A model generated the notes under the pieces. It did no database searches. It saw only the letters and a list, made by a program, of their open reading frames with translations, and was not told where the DNA came from. 64,000 nucleotides of DNA, taken from the NCBI RefSeq assembly GCF_019130065.1, contig NZ_JAHSPG010000001.1:1-64000 (forward strand), in the 5' to 3' direction. Position numbers and translations under genes: made by a program. How positions within the stretch are numbered: the first letter of the stretch is position 1; each line of letters begins with the position of its first letter. This DNA is from Pinibacter aurantiacus (lineage in GTDB: Bacteria > Bacteroidota > Bacteroidia > Chitinophagales > Chitinophagaceae). Shown here piece by piece: positions 1 to 7,840 of this stretch.

Positions 1-60
1 ACAAAATTATAAAAACTTAATCAAACTTAGACTTGGTGGTTAACACAGAATCTTAGTGGT
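1..60. repeat. Partial copy of the CACTAAG-family intergenic repeat
   Basis: The words AACTTAG and TCTTAGTGGTGAAATTG match the right arm of the CACTAAG-family inverted repeats found at 3621-3655, 4836-4902 and 47183-47222. Only one arm is visible, because the window begins here. It lies just beyond the stop codon of the GH2-GH53 gene. Confidence 0.6.
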
Positions 61-85
61 GAAATTGTAAAAACTGAAAAATCAG

Positions 86-3000
86 CTATTTCAAATATTC
101 CGCACTTATGCCGTCATATAACTTCAGCAGGTCATTGCTCTTGCCGCTTTTGTCGAAAATAGATTCCCAGGTACTCAGCGGTTCCCAGATGAATGCACCT
201 TTGCCTTTGCCATTCGGCAGATCAAAAACAAGTTTATGTACTTCCTGTTTTTTCGCTGAATACTCAACCACTACAATGTCTTTATTATAGCGTCTTACCA
301 AATCATTCATGTTGTCGCGCAAGTCATCCAGTGTGCCGTGCCATTGCGGATAATAGGAGAGCCCGATCACATCGAAATGTACATTTCTCGCAACCATGTT
401 GTCAATAAAGAAAACCGTTTCTTCATTTTGTCCGCCCAATGCTACGTGTAGCATGATCTCAATATTCGGGTCAACAGATTTCACCGCCGCGGTTCCAGCA
501 CTGATCAATTGCGCGAGATTATTCACCGAAGCAATACTTCCTTCAGGCCACACCATGCCATGATTGATCTCGTTGCCGATCTGCACCATGTCAGGCGTTG
601 TACCTTGTTGCTTCAGAGCCGTGATCACTTCTTTTGTAAAATCATACAAAGACTGTTTCATTTGATCGAAGCTCATATTCTTCCACGCCGCGGGTTTGTA
701 CTGCTTTCCGGGATCGGCCCAGTAATCGCTGTAGTGGAAATCGAGCAGGAACTTCATGCCTGCAGCTTTGATGCGCTTCGCCATTTGCAAAGTATGCTGC
801 AGATCGCAGAAACCTTTGCCCGGAGAATAACCGCTGTCTCTCGCAGGATCATTGAAAACACGCAACCTGATGTAATTGAAACCATGATCTTTCAAAATCT
901 GGATCGCATCTTTCTCCACTCCATTGTCAGAAAACTTCACACCACGATTTTCCAATTCAGGAAGAAACGAAATGTCTGCGCCTATCATTTTACCGGTTTC
1001 CCGTGGTTTCGCAGCTTCACCTTGCAGCGAGTATTTTTTATCAAAGGATACTTCTGCAACGCTTTCTGAAGTGACGGTCACCACATCGGTAGAACCGCTG
1101 TACAAGCCGCCGGCACTGGCTTCGATCTTGATCATGCCCGGCGTTTTGGTTGATTGCACCAGCACCTGGCATTTCCCATTGAAAGCGCTGCGCTGCCATC
1201 TGCCATCGGCGCAAATGTCCGGCTCGTGGCAACTCGGATCGCCATTGCCCACGCCTATAATTTTGCCCGGTCCGCTGATGGTGAAATTGATCATGTTCGC
1301 AGCATCCGGCACTTCGCGTCCTTCTTTGTCTACGATGGAAACATTCATCACAGAAACGTCGGTGCCGTTTGCCAGCATGGTGGTTCTGTAAGGTGTGAGC
1401 AAAATTTCAGCAGGAGCCGAAGTTGTCTCCACTTTTGCCGTCAGCTTTTTGCTTTTTTTATAAGCGATGGCTTCAACTTTGCCCGGTTCATATTTCACTG
1501 TCCATACCAAATGACTGTTGCGTGGCATGTCTTTCTTGCCAAGGCTTTTACCGTTGAGGAACAACTCCACATTATCTGCATTGCTGTTTACCCACACATC
1601 GATATTCTGTCCACGTTTACCCGGCCAGTTCCAATGCGGAGAAATGTTCAACACATCTTTATCCGTCCACCAGCTTTGGTAGTAGTAATATAAATTTTTA
1701 GGAAAACCACACATGTCCATTACACCGAAATGTGAACTGATATTCGGCCACGAGAAAGGTGTAGGCTCGCCGCGATAATCGAAGCCCGTCCAGATGAAAC
1801 CGCCCTGCCAGTAATTGTTTTCAGCTGCCGGTTTCCACCATGCTTCCGCAGTACTTGCCCACCACGGAGCGGTGAGGTCATGATCGGGAAGATAGCCCCA
1901 AACAGAATCTTTCTTATAAATGCCACGAGTGGTAACTGTGCTGCCCATCTCCGTGCCAAGCACCGGTTGGTTCGGATGGTCTTTGTGATAATCGCCTACT
2001 GCATATTCGCGGTAGTTGAAACCGCGCACCGGAATCACTTCGTTCACACCCTTGTAAACGTTCGGAAGATCCGCAGCGTAAGTGCTCGTCCTGCTCGGGT
2101 CGAGTTCTTTTTGCTTGGCGATCAATGTTTCCGCGATGCGTTTACCGACGGTGGTTGTTTGAATAAACCCTTCTTCGTTGCCAATGCTCCAAAGAAAAAC
2201 GGAAGGATGGTTTCTGTCGCGTAGAATCAGTCTTTCAAACTGGTTCACGTATTCGTCGCTGCTGCTGAGCAAACGTTGTTCATCAAGAACGAGCATGCCA
2301 AGACTGTCGCACGCTTCCAGCAATTCAGGAGCAGGAGCGTGGTGACTAGTGCGGTATGCATTGCAGCCCATGTTTTTCAACAAACGGATGCGATAATAAG
2401 CGAGATCATCGGGTACGGCGCTGCCAACACCGGCTGCATCCTGGTGGTTGTTGGTGCCTTGTATTTTTAAATGTTTACCGTTTAGGAAAAAACCTTCAGC
2501 TGCATCAAAACGAATGGTGCGAATGCCGAATCTTTCTGTTTTCTTGTAAAGCACTTGTTTTCCCTGTCTTACTTCAGACACCACGCGATATAAATATGGA
2601 TCATCCAGATCCCACAAACGCGGATTGGAAACTTTGATTTGTTGTTTAATACTTTGCTTTCCGTTGGTGGCGATGGCAAGTGATTGTTCTTTTGCCTGCG
2701 CTACAATTTTACCCTCTCTTGTTGTGATGTAGGTAGATACTGAGCAGTTAGAGGAAGACATGTTTTTGTTTTCAACAGTCGTCTCCACGTTCACTGTCGC
2801 AGCATTTGATTGTACATTGGCGTACACAAACAAACCGCCATCGGGAATGCGCACATTGTTGGTTTGCTCCAGCCACACATGCCTGTAAATGCCGGCACCT
2901 TCGTAGAACCAACCTTCGGACTGCGTAGCGTCAACTCTTACAACGATGACATTTTCTCCGTGGAAGTTGATGATGTCTGTAACGTCATATGCGGCACCTA

Positions 3001-3478
3001 CATAACCGCTGACGTTGTTGCCAACAAAGTAGCCGTTTACCCAAATATTTGCATTGCGGAAAATGCCATCAAAGCGAAGTGTGTACCTACCTCCTGAATC
3101 TGCCACGTTTACGTTGAAACGCTTGCGATACCATCCGATACTTGTTTCAGGAAAGAAACCGCCAACAGGTTTATAGCCGTGTGATTCCAAATTTGTATCG
3201 GGGTGATAGGCAAACGGCAACTCAACTGCCCAATCATGCGGCAGGTTGAGGGTGCGCCAGCTACTGTCAACAAAGGACGGATTGATGGCTGTTTTTTTTG
3301 CACCGCCGTTTTTAGAGTAAAGCGCGGTAAGACCATAATTGAAATCTTTCCCAGGGTCGGATGCACTGCCAAAATGAAATTTCCAATCTTCATCAATATT
3401 GATCTTCTTCTGTGCACCAGCCTGTAATCCGGCCAATGCAAGGCATAAAGAAAGACCAATGAGCTTGTTCTTTCGCAT
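86..3478 (-). CDS. Fused GH2 beta-galactosidase / GH53 endo-beta-1,4-galactanase
   Basis: A 1130-residue exported protein with a signal peptide (about residues 1-22, ending AGAQ). Residues about 25-210 form the GH2 sugar-binding domain, 210-325 the GH2 immunoglobulin-like domain and 325-605 the GH2 TIM barrel. The barrel has GNEE (likely acid/base E435) and LGTEMGS (likely nucleophile E510). Residues about 605-805 are Ig-like or DUF4982-like. A complete GH53 domain fills 830-1130, with GNEINHG (E970 acid/base) and VVVEYS (E1072 nucleophile). GH53 enzymes cut beta-1,4-galactan internally and GH2 enzymes remove terminal galactose, so the fusion could take galactan oligomers to galactose. It has no lipobox and is probably periplasmic. 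It is the last gene of the galactan operon. Families are clear; the exact GH2 specificity is inferred from the GH53 fusion and the locus. Confidence 0.9.
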   Translation of the reverse strand: MRKNKLIGLSLCLALAGLQAGAQKKINIDEDWKFHFGSASDPGKDFNYGLTALYSKNGGAKKTAINPSFVDSSWRTLNLPHDWAVELPFAYHPDTNLESHGYKPVGGFFPETSIGWYRKRFNVNVADSGGRYTLRFDGIFRNANIWVNGYFVGNNVSGYVGAAYDVTDIINFHGENVIVVRVDATQSEGWFYEGAGIYRHVWLEQTNNVRIPDGGLFVYANVQSNAATVNVETTVENKNMSSSNCSVSTYITTREGKIVAQAKEQSLAIATNGKQSIKQQIKVSNPRLWDLDDPYLYRVVSEVRQGKQVLYKKTERFGIRTIRFDAAEGFFLNGKHLKIQGTNNHQDAAGVGSAVPDDLAYYRIRLLKNMGCNAYRTSHHAPAPELLEACDSLGMLVLDEQRLLSSSDEYVNQFERLILRDRNHPSVFLWSIGNEEGFIQTTTVGKRIAETLIAKQKELDPSRTSTYAADLPNVYKGVNEVIPVRGFNYREYAVGDYHKDHPNQPVLGTEMGSTVTTRGIYKKDSVWGYLPDHDLTAPWWASTAEAWWKPAAENNYWQGGFIWTGFDYRGEPTPFSWPNISSHFGVMDMCGFPKNLYYYYQSWWTDKDVLNISPHWNWPGKRGQNIDVWVNSNADNVELFLNGKSLGKKDMPRNSHLVWTVKYEPGKVEAIAYKKSKKLTAKVETTSAPAEILLTPYRTTMLANGTDVSVMNVSIVDKEGREVPDAANMINFTISGPGKIIGVGNGDPSCHEPDICADGRWQRSAFNGKCQVLVQSTKTPGMIKIEASAGGLYSGSTDVVTVTSESVAEVSFDKKYSLQGEAAKPRETGKMIGADISFLPELENRGVKFSDNGVEKDAIQILKDHGFNYIRLRVFNDPARDSGYSPGKGFCDLQHTLQMAKRIKAAGMKFLLDFHYSDYWADPGKQYKPAAWKNMSFDQMKQSLYDFTKEVITALKQQGTTPDMVQIGNEINHGMVWPEGSIASVNNLAQLISAGTAAVKSVDPNIEIMLHVALGGQNEETVFFIDNMVARNVHFDVIGLSYYPQWHGTLDDLRDNMNDLVRRYNKDIVVVEYSAKKQEVHKLVFDLPNGKGKGAFIWEPLSTWESIFDKSGKSNDLLKLYDGISAEYLK

Positions 3479-3520
3479 AGTTGTTGTTATCTCAAGTTGT
3501 TAAATACTTTATCGGGTCTG

Positions 3521-3655
3521 CCACTGAGGCACTAAGGGCACTAAGCCGCACTAAGGGTGGCCGTGAAAATCAAGCGCCTGGTTTATGTTACCACTCAAGT
3601 TGTAAGAACATTAAGATAATCTTAGTGAAACTTAGTGCCCTTAGTGTCTTAGTGG
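3521..3655. repeat. Inverted repeat, CACTAAG family
   Basis: The left arm (3521-3560) and right arm (3621-3655) are imperfect reverse complements built from the words CACTAAGGGCACTAAG and CTTAGTGCCCTTAGTG. The arms are separated by about 60 nt. The element fills the gap between the two GH53-containing genes, and the right arm ends about 15 nt from the stop codon of the upstream gene. Confidence 0.8.
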
Positions 3656-3670
3656 TAAAATTGTGAACGC

Positions 3671-4702
3671 TTAATTCGCAAACGCGTTCAATGCCACAGT
3701 CGGTTTGCCGCTGTTATCAAAAGCCCCGAGTGTGTAGCCGTTCCAATTATTATAAGCCTCAGGTTCCCAATACAAGATTCCCAGGGCTTTTTTATCTGGC
3801 ACAGATTTGATCTTTGTAATCAAATCACTCAGGAACGAATTGCATTCATTTGGGCTGTCCCACGGCATACCCACTTCCACCACCATCACTTCTTTGCCAT
3901 AGCGACTTACCATATCATTCATATTGGTAAGACATTGTGTATTATAAGTTGACCAGTTCGCAGTGCTCGGGTATAGCGACATGCCGATTACATCATATTT
4001 CCCACCGTTTGTTTTCAAACCATCAAACATCCAGCGAAACAAAGAGTTGTCGTAACCATTAGAAATATGCACAATTACCTTCGCAAAAGGGAAAACACCT
4101 TTCACTGCATCATAACCTGCATTTACGAGCTGCGCAAAATTGCCCATGTTTGTAGATGCCTTGCCGTCCGGCCAGAGCATACCGTCGTTTGTTTCGTTGC
4201 CCACCTGCACCCATTCGGGAGTGACGCCCGCTGTTTTCAGTTGGTTTAAAACATCTGTTGTGTGAGTGGCTAAAGCGGTTTTTAATCCGGCAAAATCGAG
4301 GGATGCCCATGCTGCCGGCTTCGCTTGTTTACCCGGATCTGCCCATGTATCACTGTAATGAAAATCAATCATGATGCGCAATCCGAGGTTTTTCGCACGA
4401 ACAGCTTTTGCTACAACATCTGCGGCGTTGTTCCAGCTGGGTGTGGGGTTTACCCAAACGCGCAGTCGGATCGTGTTCATACCGAGTGATTTCAGCAGCG
4501 CCATGCATTCCGTTTGCGTACCGGCGCTGTTGTAAAATTTTCTGCCGGATGCTTCCATTTCTGTTACCCAGCTTGCATCGGCGCCTTTCACAATCGTGTC
4601 TGTTGTCACGGGAGGATTGTTTCCTCCGCCGTCATCGCCACTGCTTTTCTTACAAGAGATGAGCAGCGCTAAAACTAAAAGAGAACCAAACAGTCTATTC
4701 AT
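3671..4702 (-). CDS. GH53 endo-beta-1,4-galactanase, lipoprotein
   Basis: A 343-residue protein with a lipoprotein signal (LLISC, lipidated C17) and an acidic, glycine-rich linker (SSGDDGGG). Such acidic linkers follow the cysteine in many surface-exposed Bacteroidota lipoproteins. A single GH53 barrel spans about 38-343. GNETNDG carries the acid/base E170 and MVVEVG the nucleophile E276; FHYSDTWADPGKQ is a GH53 core motif. Predicted role: cell-surface cleavage of pectic galactan into oligosaccharides for the neighbouring SusC/SusD pair. It is paralogous to the C-terminal half of the next gene, so the locus has one surface and one probably periplasmic GH53. Confidence 0.92.
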   Translation of the reverse strand: MNRLFGSLLVLALLISCKKSSGDDGGGNNPPVTTDTIVKGADASWVTEMEASGRKFYNSAGTQTECMALLKSLGMNTIRLRVWVNPTPSWNNAADVVAKAVRAKNLGLRIMIDFHYSDTWADPGKQAKPAAWASLDFAGLKTALATHTTDVLNQLKTAGVTPEWVQVGNETNDGMLWPDGKASTNMGNFAQLVNAGYDAVKGVFPFAKVIVHISNGYDNSLFRWMFDGLKTNGGKYDVIGMSLYPSTANWSTYNTQCLTNMNDMVSRYGKEVMVVEVGMPWDSPNECNSFLSDLITKIKSVPDKKALGILYWEPEAYNNWNGYTLGAFDNSGKPTVALNAFAN

Positions 4703-4737
4703 AATCTTACATTCAAAAAATTCAAAGTTTACAATTC

Positions 4738-4902
4738 ACCACTAAGTCACTAAGGGCACTAAGCCACACTAAGGGTACCTCAATCTTTTACCCCTCGTTG
4801 CTTGCTATAACCAGGAGTCTAAGAACAATAGGCAACCCTTAGTGAAACTTAGTGTCCTTAGTGCCCGCCCGGATGAATCCGTTCGGACGGGCCTTAGTGG
4901 TA
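4738..4902. repeat. Inverted repeat, CACTAAG family, with a nested palindrome
   Basis: The left arm is 4738-4777. The right arm is 4836-4902 and is interrupted at 4864-4891 by a 28-bp GC-rich palindrome. Removing those 28 bp restores the usual word TTAGTGCCTTAGTGG. It lies between the GH53 lipoprotein gene and the SusE-like gene. Confidence 0.8.
4864..4891. mobile_element. 28-bp palindrome (CCCGCCCGG..CCGTTCGGACGGG), copy 1
   Basis: A GC-rich imperfect palindrome sitting inside the right arm of a CACTAAG repeat. Related copies are at 20476-20504 and 45613-45640. The copy at 45613 also interrupts another repeat. The placement suggests insertion of a small mobile palindrome (MITE- or REP-like); no transposase for it is visible here. 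Confidence 0.55.
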
Positions 4903-4922
4903 AAGATTCGGGTGTCGCCACA

Positions 4923-5972
4923 CTACTCAATCTTGTACTTATAATTCCCATCCCCACCACTCAAATCCAGCGTCACCTTATACGTACCCGTTGTGCTCAC
5001 CGTAATATTTTTACCAGCCCAGCCCGGAGGACCCGCGTAAGTTAGTTTGCCATCGTTGTTCACTTTATAACTAATGTCATAACTGCCGTTGCTTGTAAAA
5101 ACAAACGCGTTACCCGCAGTAAAAGATACGTTATTTGCCACCCATGTTTTACTGGTAGCATCGTAAGTCATAGGAGTGGAAGAGGTGCTCCAGCCATTGT
5201 TATCACCGGAGATGTAAAACTTCACCGCAGTGTAATTGATAGTCAATGCATTGATGTCCGCATTCACTTTCATGTAAGCAGGAGAGGGTGTGAGCCACAG
5301 GTTGCCGCCACCTGCAGACATCGTAGTGCTGCTGTTTCCCCAACCGTATGAAGTACCATCGGTAGTAGAGATCAGTTTGAACGCATCCCCGCCCCAGCCA
5401 TCTGCGTTTGGAAGGTTCAGGTAACCTTCATATTTGCCATCATAATTTACGGAAGTGAGCAAATAACCATTGGTACGGGTTGATGGTGTCGTCCAGCCAT
5501 TACCGCCTTGCACCAGCAAAGCCGGCAGACTTACCACATACGTTGTTAGTTGCAATGTCTTTTTATCTGTATAAGAAAAAATGGAGTCACTAACGGAATA
5601 GCGCACACGAATATCCAATTGTCCCGTTGTGCCCGGCGCAATGCCCAATGAAATTGCAGCTTCGTTTAAATTGGAACCAACATATTTTAATATTGTTGCG
5701 CTACCGTTGCTTACTTGTTTTGGCGCAGCGAAATTGGTTCCTGCTTTTGCAATTTCCACCGTATAGGCGGTTGCCGCAGAGAAACCGTAGTCTGCTGCGT
5801 TCCACTGAATCGTTTCCACCGTGTCCTTCGCCGTAGCTTCTGATAATGTAAGCGGGCTGGCAGACAAGCTAACCACCGGCGCCGGTCCCTGCCGCATCAC
5901 AGTGTTGGTCAAATCTTTTTTGCAACCTGCCATCAGGGCTGCAATCGTTAATATGGTGATGATTTTTTTCAT
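4923..5972 (-). CDS. SusE-like glycan-binding outer-membrane lipoprotein
   Basis: A 349-residue protein with a lipoprotein signal (ALMAGC, C17). Residues about 30-150 resemble the SusE N-terminal domain (pattern PVVSLSASPLTLSEATAKDT, then VQWNAADYGF-like text). The rest consists of two SusE/SusF-like beta-sandwich modules rich in Trp, Gly and Asn (about 155-245 and 250-349). It lies directly downstream of susD in the operon. In characterised Sus-type loci this position encodes a surface glycan-binding protein that holds the polymer near the SusC/SusD transporter. Binding to galactan is inferred from the neighbouring GH53 enzymes, not from binding residues. Confidence 0.8.
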   Translation of the reverse strand: MKKIITILTIAALMAGCKKDLTNTVMRQGPAPVVSLSASPLTLSEATAKDTVETIQWNAADYGFSAATAYTVEIAKAGTNFAAPKQVSNGSATILKYVGSNLNEAAISLGIAPGTTGQLDIRVRYSVSDSIFSYTDKKTLQLTTYVVSLPALLVQGGNGWTTPSTRTNGYLLTSVNYDGKYEGYLNLPNADGWGGDAFKLISTTDGTSYGWGNSSTTMSAGGGNLWLTPSPAYMKVNADINALTINYTAVKFYISGDNNGWSTSSTPMTYDATSKTWVANNVSFTAGNAFVFTSNGSYDISYKVNNDGKLTYAGPPGWAGKNITVSTTGTYKVTLDLSGGDGNYKYKIE

Positions 5973-5999
5973 TTCTTAAAAGTTTGAATTTGTTTTTTG

Positions 6000-6089
6000 C
6001 AATCGTGAACGGTCAATGGTCAATGGTCAATCGTGAATCGTGAATAAGTTCAGAGTGCATCATTCACGACTCACCATTCACGTTTCACG
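6000..6089. repeat. Inverted repeat, GTGAATCGTGAA type
   Basis: The words GGTCAATCGTGAATCGTGAA on the left and CATTCACG..CCATTCACG on the right form an imperfect inverted repeat. It fills the gap between the SusE-like start and the susD-like stop. It uses different words from the other families but has the same architecture. Confidence 0.6.
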
Positions 6090-7700
6090 CTAGTATCCCG
6101 TATTCTGCGTCAAATGTGGATTCGACGTCAGATCAATTGACGGAATAGGGAACACATTGTATTTATCGTTCACGCTTTTTCCAGCTGCTGCTCCGCCTTT
6201 CCACGCCCAGAGGTATGTATCGGTAGTGAATTTGCCAAAACGGACAAGATCCGTGCGGCGCTGTGCTTCGTAGTACAATTCACGTCCGCGTTCATCCAAA
6301 ATAAAATTCAGGTTCAATTGAGCTGCGGTAATCTCGCCGCCTGCTTTGTTATCCCATGCGCGTTTGCGAAGCGCATTGATGTAAGTCAACGCTGTTGTGG
6401 CGTCGCCACCTGTTCCGTTGCGCAAAACAGCTTCTGCGTAAGTCAGGTAAACTTCACCCAAACGGAAAATTGGGAAGTCGATATCTGCCCAGTTGCCGTT
6501 AGGATCTGCATTTGGCGCAGGTTTGCCATCATGCGTTAAGTTTCTGTACTTGGACGATGAGTAGCCATCTGTTTGTTTGTACAGTTCTTTCATCTCCAGG
6601 ATTTGGCCCGGTGTATAAAACTGTGCTCTTACGTCTGTGGCACCAGAAGGATCAGGGAAGAGCGCCACAAATTGTTGTGTGTGACGCAAACCCGTCCAGC
6701 TTCCACTAGTTCCGGATGTTGCAGCAGGAACGCCTACCGGACCGTGCGCCAGGTAAGTTGTACCGCCCCAGTTCTGCGTGTATTTGGCATCATAGGCAAT
6801 CATGAAAATGTTCTCATCCGTGTTCAGGTTGTTATCAGCAACCGTTAAGTTCCTGTACTTAGGATTCAACGTATAACCTGCGCCGATGATCTTGTTGCAA
6901 TAAGTGATGGCATCGGTAAATCTTTCTGTGCCGGTGTACACTTTTGCATTCAGGTACAACCTTGAAAGCAATGCCCAGACAGCCCCTTGGTCAGCACGTG
7001 GATATTCATTTGCTTTTGGTGCAGCCATGTCTGGCTCAATTGCCTTTAACTCCGTTTCGATGTATTTGAAAAGATCGGCACGTTTGATTTGATCAGGAAC
7101 CGTTACCGCGATCGTTGTGTTTTCATCTGCAAAAGGCGGATTGGCGTAGAGGTCCATCAATACCCAATATTGATAAGCGCGGATGAATCTTGCTTCTGCA
7201 TGATATTTTTTTATGTCTGCAGCATCGTTGCCTGTAATGCCGCGACCGCTTACTTTATCCGGTGTTGACTGACGAATGAAATCATTGGCAATAGCGATCT
7301 GGAACATGGAACGATAGTAAACACCTTTCACAATCGCATTGTCGCTCGACCAGCTCATTTCTTTCAGGCCTTGTATGCCCGCGTCGTTTGGCCATGTCCA
7401 TGCGGCTTCGTCGGTGGTAAGTTCCTGCAGGTTCCAGTAAAGGCGAAGGAAATCCGAGTTACCCTCATCGCTGATGATTTCCGGGGAAATGTCCGGAGTG
7501 CCCGTACCGCCTGTGTTTCCGGTTAATGCAAAAGCACCGTACACTTTTGCGAGGGCTTGTTTGTAACCCAACGGTGTTTTGTACACTTCATCCGCCGTGA
7601 TGTCGTTCGTCGGCGTGAGGTCAAGTTTTTTTGTGCAACCCGCGGCCACTACCATAAGGAGAACCGCTGTTGTTAATATATTATAGAGTCTGTTAATCAT
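6090..7700 (-). CDS. SusD/RagB-family outer-membrane nutrient-binding lipoprotein
   Basis: The start was set at the ATG at 7700, because the protein then begins MINRLYNIL and has a proper lipoprotein signal ending VAAGC (C22). The longer frame begins with a non-signal stretch. The mature protein of about 515 residues is the usual SusD length. It shows the SusD order: N-terminal TPR-like helices (LKEMSW..YRSMFQIAIANDFI; YHAEARFIRAYQYW) and the C-terminal signature ALTYINALRKRA..LNFILDERGRELYYEAQRRTDLVRFGKF. SusD proteins lid the SusC channel and bind glycan at the cell surface. It lies directly downstream of the susC-like gene. Confidence 0.93.
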   Translation of the reverse strand: MINRLYNILTTAVLLMVVAAGCTKKLDLTPTNDITADEVYKTPLGYKQALAKVYGAFALTGNTGGTGTPDISPEIISDEGNSDFLRLYWNLQELTTDEAAWTWPNDAGIQGLKEMSWSSDNAIVKGVYYRSMFQIAIANDFIRQSTPDKVSGRGITGNDAADIKKYHAEARFIRAYQYWVLMDLYANPPFADENTTIAVTVPDQIKRADLFKYIETELKAIEPDMAAPKANEYPRADQGAVWALLSRLYLNAKVYTGTERFTDAITYCNKIIGAGYTLNPKYRNLTVADNNLNTDENIFMIAYDAKYTQNWGGTTYLAHGPVGVPAATSGTSGSWTGLRHTQQFVALFPDPSGATDVRAQFYTPGQILEMKELYKQTDGYSSSKYRNLTHDGKPAPNADPNGNWADIDFPIFRLGEVYLTYAEAVLRNGTGGDATTALTYINALRKRAWDNKAGGEITAAQLNLNFILDERGRELYYEAQRRTDLVRFGKFTTDTYLWAWKGGAAAGKSVNDKYNVFPIPSIDLTSNPHLTQNTGY

Positions 7701-7735
7701 GATTTGAAATTTGATGGTTGAAAACATTAGCACAC

Positions 7736-7800
7736 AATTAGCACACAGATGACACTGATTAAACTGATTTACACTCCCGCCTGCAGATGTTCGTCGGGCA
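7736..7800. repeat. Partial ACGGAT-family repeat and GC-rich palindrome
   Basis: ACACAGATGACACTGATT followed by CTGATTTACACT is a diverged single arm of the ACGGAT family (compare 10978-11016). It is followed by CCCGCCTGCAG..CGGGCAGGGA, an imperfect GC-rich palindrome. Together they sit between susC and susD. Confidence 0.55.
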
Positions 7801-7840
7801 GGGATCTTTTTCTTCTGTTTCTCTGTGCCTCAGTGGCAAC

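Noticed and set aside
509-1069. Open frame of 186 codons on the plus strand
   Set aside because: It is antisense to the GH53 part of the GH2-GH53 gene, has no protein-like features and does not resemble any family.
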